64,000 nucleotides of DNA from Straminergon stramineum (taxonomy: Eukaryota > Streptophyta > Bryopsida > Hypnales > Calliergonaceae): assembly GCA_963920665.1 (NCBI GenBank), contig OY987271.1, positions 7,567,350-7,631,349 of the forward strand, given 5' to 3'. The notes under the pieces are model-generated. The model had not been told where the DNA came from. It saw nothing but the letters and a program-made list of their open reading frames with translations, and searched no databases. This document shows, one piece after another, positions 36,721-48,530 of the stretch; position 1 is the stretch's first letter; each line of letters starts with the position of its first letter. The translations under genes and the position numbers were made by a program.

Positions 36721-37814
36721 ATATATATATCGATAGGTGGTACAACACAGAGAAATTGACAAGCTGAGACGCTAGTGCTCTTGGAGTGAGAGAGAAAGAA
36801 AAACTATTAGACATTTGGACTTGTAGTCCCCCAAAAAATAGCCACAGGTATGCAATTGTTCATTTGAAAGTATGTGACTATCTATTTGATCTACTTCATA
36901 TCTAGCCTATTAGACCCTTCCATATCTTCATTTAAGTGTCATTTAGATTTCCATACAATACATCTCATTGCTCTTCATATAATAATGGGAACCATTTGTT
37001 TGCTCTATTGACACTTGCAAGGCCAAATAGACAAAAAGTTTCAAAAATTTTAAGTCTATAATTTATTAAGATGGCTGCATTGAAGTAGAAATTATAAGAA
37101 TCTTATTATGACTTTTGTAATAGTCACCTTTCATATATTTTTTTAGAATTGTATAAAATAAATGTCCATGATGTAAAGTTTTGTTAGGAAAACAAAAATT
37201 AACCTTTAACAATGATTACTTGTGATAGAAATTGTTTAACTAATCATCGCATGAGATCAATTCAATTCCAAGACCATTGTGGTTTTTACTTTGTATTTTG
37301 TTTGAATTTTTCATTCCACTACATACTTGTTCACTGCAAGAAAGTTATCTCTTCCAAAGACCTTTCTTTCTAGGTTCCTACATCTATGCCAAGGTCTCTT
37401 GAGACAAAAAAGGAACCTCAAATTATTTAATCTTCAATGGATGTCCCTAGTAGTGCCTCGAATACAGGAGCTCTATTTTTTTTCCACACAAATTAAAGGA
37501 CTTCATTACAAAAAGGATACATGGATAAACAACTAAAGACAAAGACAAAAACAAAAACAATTAGCATTATGAGTGTTCCTACCTTAGAGTATGATTGTAT
37601 GCTCAACAAGCGAAATTTGGCATTTTGAGGATGAAAAGTAAGCAATCAACACATGACTCTCCAAAATATTACGTTTGACACATCAAAAATTGCAATTCCA
37701 TACAATTGAGCAACTTCTTCAAAACCACATCTTCTTCTACAAACAATTCAAGTTGGCTTTTGCTTTAGGAGCCTTTTGATTTGTTAATTGGGCAAATTAG
37801 TGTATTCCAAGTCT

Positions 37815-38075
37815 AGGTCAAACATTTAAAGTAGGAGATCCATAAAGTGCCTATTTAGGAGCTAGAAATCAATTTAGCAAGGTTAAACTTCTTGAAATAC
37901 TTTTTAGTAAATTTTCCTTACAACTGACAGATAGAATTGGCATCCAACCCAAGTCGTCTCATGTTTGTTGGAGCTTTTTAATTATAAATTTTTGAAGTTG
38001 AAACACAATGGTCATTGAAAGCATCCACCTCTTGAAATGTACACTATTTGTTGGTGCAATGAAAAAGTAAAATGT
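37815..38075 (+). repeat. Dispersed repeat R, copy 2
   Basis: Same block as 26475-26710 (GAAACACAATGGTCATTGAA, CACCTCTTGAAATGTACACT). Ends shortly before the TTAA element at 38141. Confidence 0.6.
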
Positions 38076-38140
38076 ATAAATAGTGAACATTCCAAGAAGT
38101 GGAAACTTTTAGAACCTAAACACTTTATAGACCTCCGCCT

Positions 38141-38795
38141 TTAACCCCTGAATGCCCAAGGCACCAAATTCTCGTGTTGACAAAACTTTGAAGTTAAATA
38201 AAACCTCACTAAATTAATATTTTTAGAAGTTTATATTTTTGAATTTTTTGAAGTCTAATTTTATCATCAAAAATCTGATTTTGAAAATGAATGATCATGA
38301 TTTTTCTATAGAAGATTTTGTGCAAGGGGGGCCATTGCAAATCTTGATTTTCAAGTGTTGAAGGCTCTTGGAAATGAGCCTCAAATACACTAGAACTTGG
38401 AGAAAAAATCACATTAGAAATTCATTTAAAAAAATTGTAGAAATTTTTTTGTTGAGCCATAAATTGATTGGGGTTATGCATGTTAGGCCCTCTAACCTCA
38501 TATTTCTTTGGTGACCAACTTTTTTGTTTCAACATGTGAAAAGAGGATTGAAAGACTTCAAATCATTTTTTCTATTTTAACGCCCTAACGTCCTAATGCC
38601 CTCATGATCAAACATTATAATCTTTCAATCCATAAGTGATGTTGTTGTGTTTTCTTTTCCCATTTGATTGCTAACATGTCTAGCCTTGGATTTGTACGAT
38701 TAAAAATGATAAGACTTATCAAAATGTTGTCATTTTTTTCAATTTAAAGCAAATTCCAAGAAGCTCAAAAAAACCCTTGAAGATTTAGGGGTTAA
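38141..38795. mobile_element. TTAA-type element, 647 bp (family C)
   Basis: TTAA at 38141-38144 and 38792-38795; ends CCCCTGAATGCCCAAGGC and CCCCTAAATCTTCAAGGG (inverted). It is a shorter relative of 25636-26469, with the same order of interior blocks (GAGCCTCAAATACACTAGA, ATTGGGGTTATGCATGTTAG). Confidence 0.8.
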
Positions 38796-39585
38796 ATCCA
38801 TTTCACAAAAAAGTGGACCCTATTTCACCTGTAAACCGCCCATGCCCGTGTGTATTTTTTTTCCTTGTCTTTACAAAAGACGGAGGCCACTTTTTCTAAT
38901 ATAAACCGAGAAAGGGCGGGTAAGTTACCGGAGTGGACCGCCCGGGAAATCTGACCTGGCAGGGAGGGTGGCAGCGAATGACAGAGCAGCGGCGGGGCGA
39001 CATGCGCGGCCTCTCATAAATGCTTGGGAGTGGGGACTCTGCCATCCACGTGTGAATCCACGTGTGATGATGGCGGCCTTGGAAAGCGGATTGAGGACAA
39101 ACCGGCCTTTTCATTGAGAATTGGGCCAGTTGGATAATTGGATCATTTGGATGAGTCCTTGGAAGAGATGCTAGGCAGTGTCTGGGAAGAACCAGCGGCT
39201 AGTTCAAAGTTAGCCGGTGGAATTGGATTAAAAAACGGTTGCGATTTGTAAACATCGGCAAAAAAAATGGTGAAAAAAATCTATAAAGTTTCTATGTGGA
39301 GTAAAAAGAATTATGGAGAATAATTGGGCGCTGGACTTGAAAAATTGGTGCAATTAGGAAATTGTGGGAAAATAGCTAGTAAACCTCAAAAAACTTTCGA
39401 AACGATGATGTGAGGTTTAGAGGAGATTCCTTTGCTTGGAACTTCCATTTGATGGAGGATATGTAATTTTTTTGATGATTTATCACCAAAATGTGACCTC
39501 ACCTACAATAATAAATAGTGAAATTAGATTGCCCCACACTAATTTCTAGACATTTTCAACTATTTAAAGTTATTGTACAATGCAA
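38796..39585. other. GC-richer unique island, no gene assigned
   Basis: About 38820-39200 is GC-richer and repeat-free, with a minus-strand frame at 38896-39114 lacking motifs. Could be a promoter or a decayed gene. Confidence 0.3.
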
Positions 39586-39763
39586 GTAGAACCTCTCTTA
39601 GCGCACCTCTTAGTGCATAATTTGCAATAAGAGAAATAAACTTTGCAGACATTAGGTAGGCCTATGGTGAATCTAGATGGAAAGCTAAAGGTGTCTCTCT
39701 AAATGTATAAACCTCTTTTAGTACATACTTAGTCTTGATACCATGCACTAAGAGAGGTTCTAC
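39586..39763. mobile_element. MITE with GTAGAACCTCTCTTAG ends, ~178 bp
   Basis: Starts GTAGAACCTCTCTTAGCGCA and ends TGCACTAAGAGAGGTTCTAC, inverted ends of about 20 bp. The target duplication is not obvious. A related pair of ends occurs at 43877-44239. Confidence 0.65.
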
Positions 39764-40021
39764 ATGTATGAGAATGTCCCGATGTAGTAAATTTCATCAA
39801 TATTTATTGCAGTAAATATATCAAGAGGAAATTCAAAGTTGTTTGCACCTCTATGTGAACAAGCTGTGAATTAGGGGGTAACTTTTTTAGGTAAGACAAC
39901 CTAATTGTTGAGGCAACCTAATTTCACTACTAATTGCAAATGTTAGTGACAAATATATATGAATTTTTTAGTTTTGTTTGGCACAAGGTTTCGCCAATTT
40001 TCATCCATTTCAAGGTTGGGG

Positions 40022-40153
40022 CACTAGTAGAAATGATGTTCGAGTAGACTACAAAGATGTATGCAATTTTGACCCATTGATGGTCAAATTTTCTATGTAG
40101 GGTCAACTTGTAGTTGTTTTTTCTAGTCAATTCATCTTCTATTTCTACTAGTG
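40022..40153. mobile_element. CACTA-type mini-element, ~132 bp
   Basis: Ends CACTAGTAGAAATGATG and CACTAGTAGAAATAGAAGATG (inverted). The flanking triplets GGG and AGG are close but not identical. Interior TTTGACC..GGTCAA is also inverted. No coding. Confidence 0.6.
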
Positions 40154-41599
40154 AGGATTTGTCAATCTTTCTTATATTATAAAGAAACCTTTTGTTTGAC
40201 CCAAATGAATCAATGTAGTTAAACCCTTTTTTTTCAAAATTTTGAACATTCTTCCTATGTAAGAATATTTTATTCACCTCTATAACTTCAAATTGGTCAT
40301 AATGAAAGATTATTTTTTGAAGATTTCAAAATTCCTTTGGACAAATGAAAAGATATATGGGCAAAGTATTGGCATGAAGTACTTTATTTGTCATCCCAAA
40401 TATGGACGTTAGAGCGTTTAGGGGGTAGAATAATATAAATAGGCATCATTGTCTTGCAATTGATTGCCACATGAGCAATTTGTAACCCCCCTCCAAAAAA
40501 ACCCATTAGTTTAAGAGGTGCCTACATTTGACAACAATAAACTCATTGGGAGAAAGCAATCTTCTCCAAAGGAAAATAGAGGAACATTTTATTTTGACAG
40601 ATATCAAAAATTTGAAAATTTGAATTCATGTTTGAAATCATGGACTCTAAGTTAGTTGTTGAGTTCATGGAGTACAAAATTAACAAATCTACAATAAGGG
40701 GTAGTTGTTGTCATTTTATAACTATACATGAATGAAATTTTTTATATTTATATTTGTTTTTCAAAGACCTACTCACTTTCCTTTTGTAAGTCATAGAAAT
40801 CTTAGACTCTCTTGTGAAAACTTGAAATTACTAATGAAAAATAAAATAGTATAAAAAATTCATATAAAAAACAAAAGAAGCTTGAAAAATCTGCAATTTC
40901 ACCATATATATACATTGTAGTTTAAAACATCATAGTGTAGACCATTAAAGTTATTATGCCATTCCATAATTAGAGAATCAATAAAATGTCTTGAAATGAT
41001 TCAAATTGCAATAAAATTTTGAAACTTTTCCAATGGATTAGAAATTGAGCTTGAAAAAAGTTCATTTCATTAGTTGAATTCAACTTCAACAAACTTGTTT
41101 TGGATAGAATTTAAATTAAGAGTAGAGAGCAAGAAGTAGCTAAAATATACTAAAGGTTGATTTGATGGAATGAATCCATTCTATAGAAAAGTCAATGATA
41201 CTACATGAAGGAATTTTTAACACCAACTTGTGCAAATGCATTCAAGTAACTCACCTAAAAATAATAATTTTCCCCCATTCAATTAGCCTTTCTAAAGTCA
41301 TTCATGGGACACAAAACCTCTACAATGTATTTCCATCACTCCAAGGTAAACAAGTTGTTTTTTCATCAAGTTAGTATGGCCTATTGCCATCCTTTTGGAC
41401 ATTGCTCATATTTCTAAAGGTGAATCAAATTCATGTTTTGGGACAATAGAACTGCAAATTAAAGAATCTTTTACATATATTTGGTCAACTTGTTTTTGAG
41501 GTAAAAAAACACATTATAGGAGTTTGAACAAAAACACATAGTCTCGATTGGTGTTTCAAGGATATATTCTTGTCCATTTGGATTTAAATGTAGTTATCT
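40154..41599. other. AT-rich intergenic, no gene
   Basis: No repeat ends or supported frames. Confidence 0.35.
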
Positions 41600-41794
41600 C
41601 ACTACAAGAAAAAAGGGTGTTTTAAGTATAGTCCTAGACATATAGTCCTATAAGTAACGACCTTAAAGGGGTATTTTCAGTAAAAATTTACTAAACACAC
41701 ATGTATTTCTAATAATTTTTTACTGAAAACACCCCTTTACTTACAGGACTATATGTCTAGGACTATAATTAAAACACCCCTCTCTCTTGTAGTG
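41600..41794. mobile_element. CACTA-type mini-element, 195 bp
   Basis: Long inverted ends: CACTACAAGAAAAAAGGG and CACTACAAGAGAGAGGGG, continuing through TATAGTCCTAGACATATAGT on both arms. It is flanked by TCT on each side (41597-41599, 41795-41797). An exact 3-bp duplication with CACTA ends supports the superfamily. The arms could form a stem of about 70 bp. Confidence 0.8.
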
Positions 41795-41797
41795 TCT

Positions 41798-43431
41798 CAA
41801 TTTCTGAAATGGTTGTGTTGGTAATCCAAAAGCCTCCATAAGATTGTGGAACAATGAATGAACCTTTGCCATATGTGGAAACAACATGGTGGTGTTTAAT
41901 GAAATTAAGGAAACTATGATTCCAACCTAGTTCCAACCTTGTCAACTCCAATTATATACTAAAGTTGTCATATTGTAAAATCTTAACAATTTTCATTACA
42001 TTTTAATTTATAAAAGAAAAATTATGACCTAATGGTGGGATTGCAATTGGGATGGGGGTGATTATGAGTACCATAGATTTTGAGTTTGAGCCACAAGATC
42101 TAATCAAAACATGGCATTTGAAGGGCTGACCCATCGTAGTGCAACAACTCACTACAAACCTTTATGGCATTTTAATCCAATGAAGCATAGGGCCCTTGAA
42201 CCCTTGAACATTGGTGAGGCTTATAAAAACTCATAGAAATAGTTATCCATACTATGAGTCAATGAAGTGTGGTCACTTGATACTTTTGAAGTCACATTCT
42301 CCTTGATACCGAGTTTTTTTTCTTTCTAAAAACCTAATATTTTTCAAAAATTAAATGGGAGATTATTAATTTAAGGTTCTTGAAAAGATGAACTATACAA
42401 ACATAAGTTTGTAAAATCACTTCCTCTCAAAGTTTCATAGTAAATATCTTACAATCAATGAGATTTTCCACTTTGAAACCCCAATAAAATTCAAAACCTA
42501 AATATGGGCTTTTTTGATCCTAGAATTTTGAAGTTTAATGTCTATTAGCAAATCTTATATAATAGGGTCAAATAGGCAATTTCAATTCCTTTTTCAAAAG
42601 CTCAATTAGAGTCAATTTGCATTGTAAGTCCAATAGACACACAAGTAGAATTGAACCAATACTAATTGATTAGATAGGAAAGATGTCAAATAGACTTAGT
42701 GTTCTTTTAAGATCAAGAGATGTCTTCTCATTTTTGAGACTATAACTGTAAAGGTCAAATTTTCATAAAAACATTTCATATAGGTGGTATGACTCATTGA
42801 CAATTTGTACTTGTGAATTCCTTCAAGTGTAATAAATGTTATTAAATCAAATTATTGTATTTTTAATTAGCTGACTATTTGCATATGAATATTGTAACTT
42901 TAGGACAAGTTGTTTCTATTTGTTATCAATTTGCTTGAGATAGGCTTGTGAGAATTTGGCTAGTTGCCAATGATTAGTGGCCTAAAGTTCATTGTGTATA
43001 TTGATGTAAGTTATTTTGAGATTTAACAATTTGTTCTTAAATACCACTCCAATTCTACTTAGTCTTAGTGGTGTGTAACATTGGGTACAAATTGACACCT
43101 TTCAAATTTCAAGTCTTCTACAATTGACATTCTTAGGATTTGAGGATTTTTGAAATATTAAAAAATTATATTACTCTATACAACTTCCTAGAAGTTAATA
43201 AAATATAATGTCTATCTTTTAATAGAGGTATGTAGTTCTTGTGTTACTTTTATTGATTTGTATAATGGGGTCCTCAACTAATAGACTTGTCAAGTACATT
43301 GTTTCTTTGAAGAATCAAAGTTATATTTCTGTCTTATAGATTAATTGGTCAACATCTAGTTTCACATAGTTGGCCTTGGAGGCATTCACAAGAAAATGGT
43401 TTCACATGCTTGTATTCCTTTCACTAGTAGA
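41798..43431. other. AT-rich intergenic, no gene
   Basis: No feature recognised beyond low-complexity stretches. Confidence 0.35.
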
Positions 43432-43540
43432 CATATGGTTCATGTAGACTAGAAAAATGGTCACAAGAAGATCCACATAGCAAATTTGACGACCTATGGG
43501 TCTTCTTGTAAGTTAGTTTGTTCTAAAAGTGACCATGCTT
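43432..43540. mobile_element. Decayed CACTA-like element with internal hairpin
   Basis: Left end CACTAGTAGACATATGG and a GTAGACTAG block resemble the element at 40022. An internal stem ACAAGAAGATCCACATAG / CTATGGGTCTTCTTGT is evident. The right end is poor (CTAAAAGTG). Confidence 0.4.
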
Positions 43541-43559
43541 TAAAATCAAACATGACACA

Positions 43560-43815
43560 AAGGTACATTTTGCTTTCTTCAATATACCACTAATTGTGTA
43601 CAATACATTTTAGGAGGTGGTATGGTTGCTTATAGTGACTATTGAGTTTCAACTTCAATGAATTGCAACTAATTCCACAAAGGCCCAAAAAATATGAAAA
43701 GACTTGGGTTAGATGCCAATTCCATCTTTCATCCTAAGAAAATTTACTAGAAATTTTTTCAAGGAGTTTAGCTTCTTTGAAAAGGCAATCACTTAATGTT
43801 GCTTTAAGAGCAAAC
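43560..43815 (-). repeat. Dispersed repeat R, copy 3 (reverse)
   Basis: Reverse complement of the block at 26475-26710 and 37815-38075 (TTGAGTTTCAACTTC, AAGAAAATTTACTAG). Confidence 0.55.
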
Positions 43816-43876
43816 TACCTTAGTCATTTCCTTGTCTTCAATGAATTCACCAAATCCAAAATTCAAATACAAGTAC

Positions 43877-44239
43877 CTTAGAACCTCTCTTAGTGCATGG
43901 TGTTGGGACTATGCACTAAGAGAGGTTTAATGCCACGTGTCTTTCAACTTGAATCATGCACATGAGTCACCTATAGTTTACAAATTCTCTTAACCCATAA
44001 ACAATGCCATAGATGTTTTTTGTCCTATGAATGACAAAAAATTCTCTTATACAGGACAAATGTGCAACTATTCATCCTCAAAATTAGGGGTGGAAAGTGG
44101 AGATCTTCTACAGAAGTTTGACTTCCAATAAGTGCTCTTGGATTTTTTTATACCAATGATTCCCACAGTATCAAAATGGATGATTTCCACAATCACCACT
44201 CCCATAATGCATATTATGCACTAAGGGAGGGTACTCTAA
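43877..44239. mobile_element. MITE with CTTAGA..CTCTTAGTGCAT ends, carrying an insertion
   Basis: Left end CTTAGAACCTCTCTTAGTGC and right end (reverse complement) CTTAGAGTACCCTCCCTTAG. Its left part also forms a compact ~50-bp palindrome (43880-43929). A family-B TTAA element starts at 43990 within it. Confidence 0.5.
43990..44215. mobile_element. TTAA-type MITE (family B), right end decayed
   Basis: Starts TTAA-CCCATAAACAATGCC. The interior matches family B (CAACTATTCATCCTCAAAAT, TTGACTTCCAATAAGTGCTC, GATTTCCACAATCACC). The right TTAA is lost. Confidence 0.6.
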
Positions 44240-44737
44240 GATAGATTCCACCTATACCACTCAAGTGACATTTTAGCCTCACAACTAGCCTTGTAGTACT
44301 TTGTGTGGAATTTGAAATGAATGGCAGTGCACCAGTGCACCACGGATGATCCATGTCCTTGCACGTTGACATTACTATGTCACTGTGAGGGAAAGGACCC
44401 TTGCAATCAAATAGGGGTTGATTTTTATAAAGTCAGTTTGTCTTTCTTGAGGTTCTGCAGGATAAATGAAGGGGTGGGGTTGCAGTTAGAACCCACCTTG
44501 TTTATTTCTTAATCTGAGTAACCCAAAGTTGTATATTGCAGATCACATTAAACATTTCTGTTCTCTAAATCCTTCAGGGCTTTCTTTTTTTTCTCTCTAA
44601 CTCAACACATAAGTCCTTATATTAGCCTTCATTCTTTGCACATAGTGTCTGCCAGCAAGCTTCTTACATTTGTTGTTGGATCAATGTATCACTATCGGCT
44701 AAAACAAAATCTCGCAACATACTCGGTTGCATTTTTG
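44240..44737. other. Short intergenic stretch, no gene
   Basis: No supported frame; lies at the 3' side of the minus-strand coiled-coil remnant. Confidence 0.3.
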
Positions 44738-44779
44738 TTAGAGATTCAACAAGCATAGAAGGAGAGATTGTAGGCTTTC

Positions 44780-45690
44780 ATGGAGGTGGGACAGGTGAGC
44801 GATTGTAGGCAGTTGGAATTCTCTAGCTCTTATCTTTTGCAAACCTCTTCCCAGTTCCAACAACGAAGCTTCTTCAAATTCCATAAAATGTTGATTTGCA
44901 GCCACACGATCTGCCAACTCTTGCTTCTCCTTTCCAGCCCGCTGAAGTTGCTCTTTAGCAGCCTCCGCTTCCATAGAACACAATTGGAGAAACTGGTTGA
45001 CCTCTCCAGCAAGCATTTGCCACCATTTCTTCGCTCTCGTTTGAAATACAGTAGATCCAGGGACCTCCAAGTTTCTTTGCACCGTGAACTTGCTGTCGAG
45101 GTCGCCAAATGAATTTGAGGCGATCCTTTTTCAACTTCCCACCTAACCTCCCGCTTTTCATAGCCCCAAGCGCTAATTTCAGTTGCTGGTGATATTTCGC
45201 TTGCTGCGAAGAGGTCGTTTCTTCCACGAATGCAGTCCATAGTGAGATCGTCTTTCCCATCCACTCTGCCACAATGCCTAGTCCAAACTGAGTCGATACG
45301 ATCTTAGACTTACGCATTATTTTTCTCTTTATGGTAAGCCGTCATCCAGATCTTCTCCGTCTTCTATGGCAAGGCAACATCTCGGTAGTTCTTGTAAGGA
45401 TACCTCAAGTGGTTGCTAAGTTTCCCGAAGACATTGACAATCTCAATTGTTGAAACGTGCTTGTGTTCCTTCGACCTTTGAGGATTGTCTCCATCTTTGG
45501 ACAAGATGACGTGTACTCACGAAATACTCGAAATCGCGCTTTGGAGGAGGCTTTGCAAAATCCGCCTCAAGTTCCTCTAAATCAAAGAGACTTCATAAGC
45601 ACAACGTCGCTATCAGAGTCGGACTCTACCTCTACATCAAATTCATGGGGCTCAGATCTAGTTTTGGACTTGAAGTTTCACCTCCCAGTG
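44780..45690 (-). pseudogene. Hypothetical coiled-coil protein gene, probably broken
   Basis: Several adjacent minus-strand blocks have coding character but change frame. Upstream (about 45680-45510) is an acidic block EPHEFDVEVESDSDSDVVLM, then after a one-base shift DLEELEADFAKPPPKRDFEYF followed by a GTGAGT donor. About 45290-45120 is a second block (for example GKTISLWTAFVEETTSSQQA in one frame). About 45115-44820 is a long helix (WWQMLAGEVNQFLQLCSMEA and a Glu/Lys-rich coiled coil). The acidic-then-coiled-coil plan resembles the gene at 2777-5923. The frame changes may be unseen introns rather than mutations. Family unknown. Confidence 0.4.
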
Positions 45691-46550
45691 GACTTCATAA
45701 TCGCCATAACTAAATCACACGAAACGAAGCAATTGTAATGCCGCTAAATCTAACCTAGAAGAAAGTCAAATTAACGACGTCCACAACAACAAACCTAGTT
45801 GTAGTGAAACAAGGCAATCCTAGAGACAAACACAATAAGCCTCGGAAAATAGTAGAGAAGCAAAGTGACCCAGAAATGCGCTACCAGGAACTGTTGTGAG
45901 CTCCACGGCCTACTAATAAGACAGTATTTCTTGAGAGGCCCAGTGTGAGTGGGCCGGTGACAGAGGCTTGTAGATGGTTCTTTCAAGGTGACCACCGGTC
46001 TCTTTGAGTTGACTGTAAGAGGTGAGAGCGTGAGAAAGTTAATGCATGGGGAGGGCAATCAACATGCAATCATGCAACAGGCTATGAGGAGTAAGTTATC
46101 TGAATTTGAGCCTGAATTTGCTGGGATCTCACCATATCCAAGATCTACGGTCCTAAATACTATGTCCTTTCTGAAACGCAGCTGCAACCTTATGAAAGGT
46201 TCCGTACTGAGTTTTATTGCACGGCGTAGTTTTCATGTAGATATACAATAGTTTATTTGCCATTAGGACGTGAGCTCAATGTTTGAGAAGCAATAAATAA
46301 AACCTATTTAAAATGCCTCGAGATCTTCACTGTAGATTCAAGTTCTGTTGCTGCAATGGCTCCTTACCTTCAGTCCCGACTTATCTTAAAGAAATCTGTT
46401 GCCACCGTTTGTCCTTTGGTTCAGTTCTGGATTAAACTCCGGGTTTAAAAAAACAAAACAAAACAAAACAACTCTGTTACCCCAAGGGATTTGAGTGCAC
46501 TATGTGAGTAGAAATTCAAGAAGGAATTGAAATTAACTTCCGTGACAAGG
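45691..46550. other. Intergenic, with an (AAAAC)n tract
   Basis: A run of AAAAC units at about 46446-46470 resembles the tail of the LINE at 23130 and may mark another truncated insertion, but no LINE coding sequence is visible next to it. Confidence 0.3.
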
Positions 46551-46941
46551 TATAGTAGAACCGCCCATGACCAACCACTTAAGGAATCTGTGCATGCTCC
46601 GGAGCTGTTTAAGGCAATTTTAATTTACAGCCCTGTGGACAGATAGAAATCATGGGCATTGCCAAAGTTTCGTAATTTTTTTCTTCAAAATAAAATTGTT
46701 ATGAATTTTAGAAGCCAAAAGTTGGCCTGCTCCCATCCCCAATATATAGATTCTTCCATCACTGCTCATCTAGAGACTAACTGGGTTCTCAAATCGAAGC
46801 ATATCTGTCATTACAGTAATGGCTACAAGATGGTTGGAAACTGAAAATTTAATGATTATCTGTCAGTCCTCTCTCTATTGAATTTCCCATTGCCTATGTC
46901 TTGACCATGGGTTCTGGCTGGTAATGGGCGGTTCTACCATA
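46551..46941. mobile_element. GTAGAACC-end MITE, copy 3
   Basis: 391 bp, TATAGTAGAACCGCCCATGA to GGGCGGTTCTACCATA. Very similar to copy 1 throughout. TA at both borders. Confidence 0.8.
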
Positions 46942-47594
46942 CATAGACTTAACCTCCTTGCACCTTGAGGTTCATATTCTGAACGATGAACAAATTTGCT
47001 TTTGGGTGATGTTTGGTCGGAAAAAAAAATTCAATCATCTAAAGTAATGCTTGAATTTTCAAAATATAACCTTTGTAACAACCAATTTGAAGAAATTGAA
47101 GCACGTAAAAAATTTGTACAAAGATGTAAGCAAAATTTTGTAAGAATTCAAAAAGATTTAGGAAATTAAAGGATTATAAACAATTAGGTCTGTCGTTTGC
47201 AGAAACTTTAAAATAAGGATACCAAGACTCCTTTTGTTGTCCCAAGGACATTGAAGAACAAATTTGAACGAAATTTATCTTGTTTATCCTATTGAAAGCA
47301 CTGAATACTACTTGGAATGTAGTAGTTAGAATGATCATGAACCTCCTCAACAGTGATTTGTGAAGGTTTGAAAAATCCATGATTGATGTTGGAACCACCT
47401 TGTGCTTGAATTTGATACAAACTCAAAGTAATACTTTGCGACAGTGAGCCCATTTGGATATGCTGAAGGAGTTAGAAACTCAATTGTTGTGGGAAAATAT
47501 GCAGACCATGTGATAGGAGATTCCTGTTGTATGAGAAGACGGAAAGTTCTACCTGTCGAGCATCCTTTCCCAAGCATTTTCGCAGCAGACCCCC
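46942..47594. other. AT-rich intergenic, no gene
   Basis: Minus-strand frames at 47174-47672 have no motif and are interrupted; not annotated as genes. Confidence 0.3.
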
Positions 47595-48530
47595 TGAACC
47601 CCTAAAGGACCAAGGTGTGTTTTTTGGCAGCATAACTTTTATGGGCAGGTATGTATGACTAGAGATTTTCATGTTCTAGGATCAAAATTTAAGAGAAGGT
47701 GTGGATGAGGAACATCTTTCTTGTGCACTAAAAATCAGAACATTTGAAAATATGAGTCAAAAGTTATGGCCTAAAATGTAGTTTGTTTATCAACTGGGGC
47801 AGTCCGGGCAGATCTGAAAAAAATAAATTTTTTCAAAAATAAAAATTTGAAATTGGTTTTCTAGATTTATATACACATCTAGAAAGTTTTGAATCATTCC
47901 ATTTTGATCAATGAGTCAAAAGTTATGAGATGTTTCAATTTGTAGGCAAGTATGGATTCTCTACTCTAAAATAAACTTTGAAGTCCATTATTTAATTCAA
48001 TTTTCAATATTTTTTGAAAAAAATAAAAATATTCAATGTAGATTGTTTATTACAACATTACAACCATTGGGATTGGGGGTTTTCAATTCCATTAATAAAT
48101 TGTTAACAATTTCGTATTTTGAATCATTTTCTACGTCTTTCTATTTATTACTTTTTTCCTATATGTTGCACAATTTCAAATGATTTGAAAATTTTCAAGG
48201 ATGTAGCCAACTTGCATTGAAGAATGAATCGAAAGAAGCACCACCATTTTGGTCAAGTTTTCATACAAATGTGACCTTGTGAAGTGTAGCTACCCGTTTT
48301 TTCACAAGGCCCCCAAAAGGATTTTTGTCACTTCAAATGCTAAAATCTTGCAATCTACATGGTGAAATTTTCTGAAATTTTTTTCACATCTTCTCAATCT
48401 AGTGTGATACAAGATCCTATGGTTACATGTGTCCAAAAATGATATTTTTCAAAAATTTGATACTTGTATTAGAAATGGCAGTTTTTGAGGTTTTTTGATG
48501 ATAACATAGTCAAGAATCTTTAGGGGTTAA
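47595..48530. mobile_element. piggyBac-like miniature element, 928 bp (family A)
   Basis: Left border TGAA-CCCCTAAAGGACCA (one change in the TTAA), right border CTTTAGGGG-TTAA (48527-48530). Same orientation and interior order as 20960-21894. No transposase. Confidence 0.75.

Noticed and set aside
44321..44512. 63-codon Cys-rich plus-strand frame
   Set aside because: Cysteines are scattered without a known spacing, there is no signal peptide, and it overlaps low-complexity DNA.
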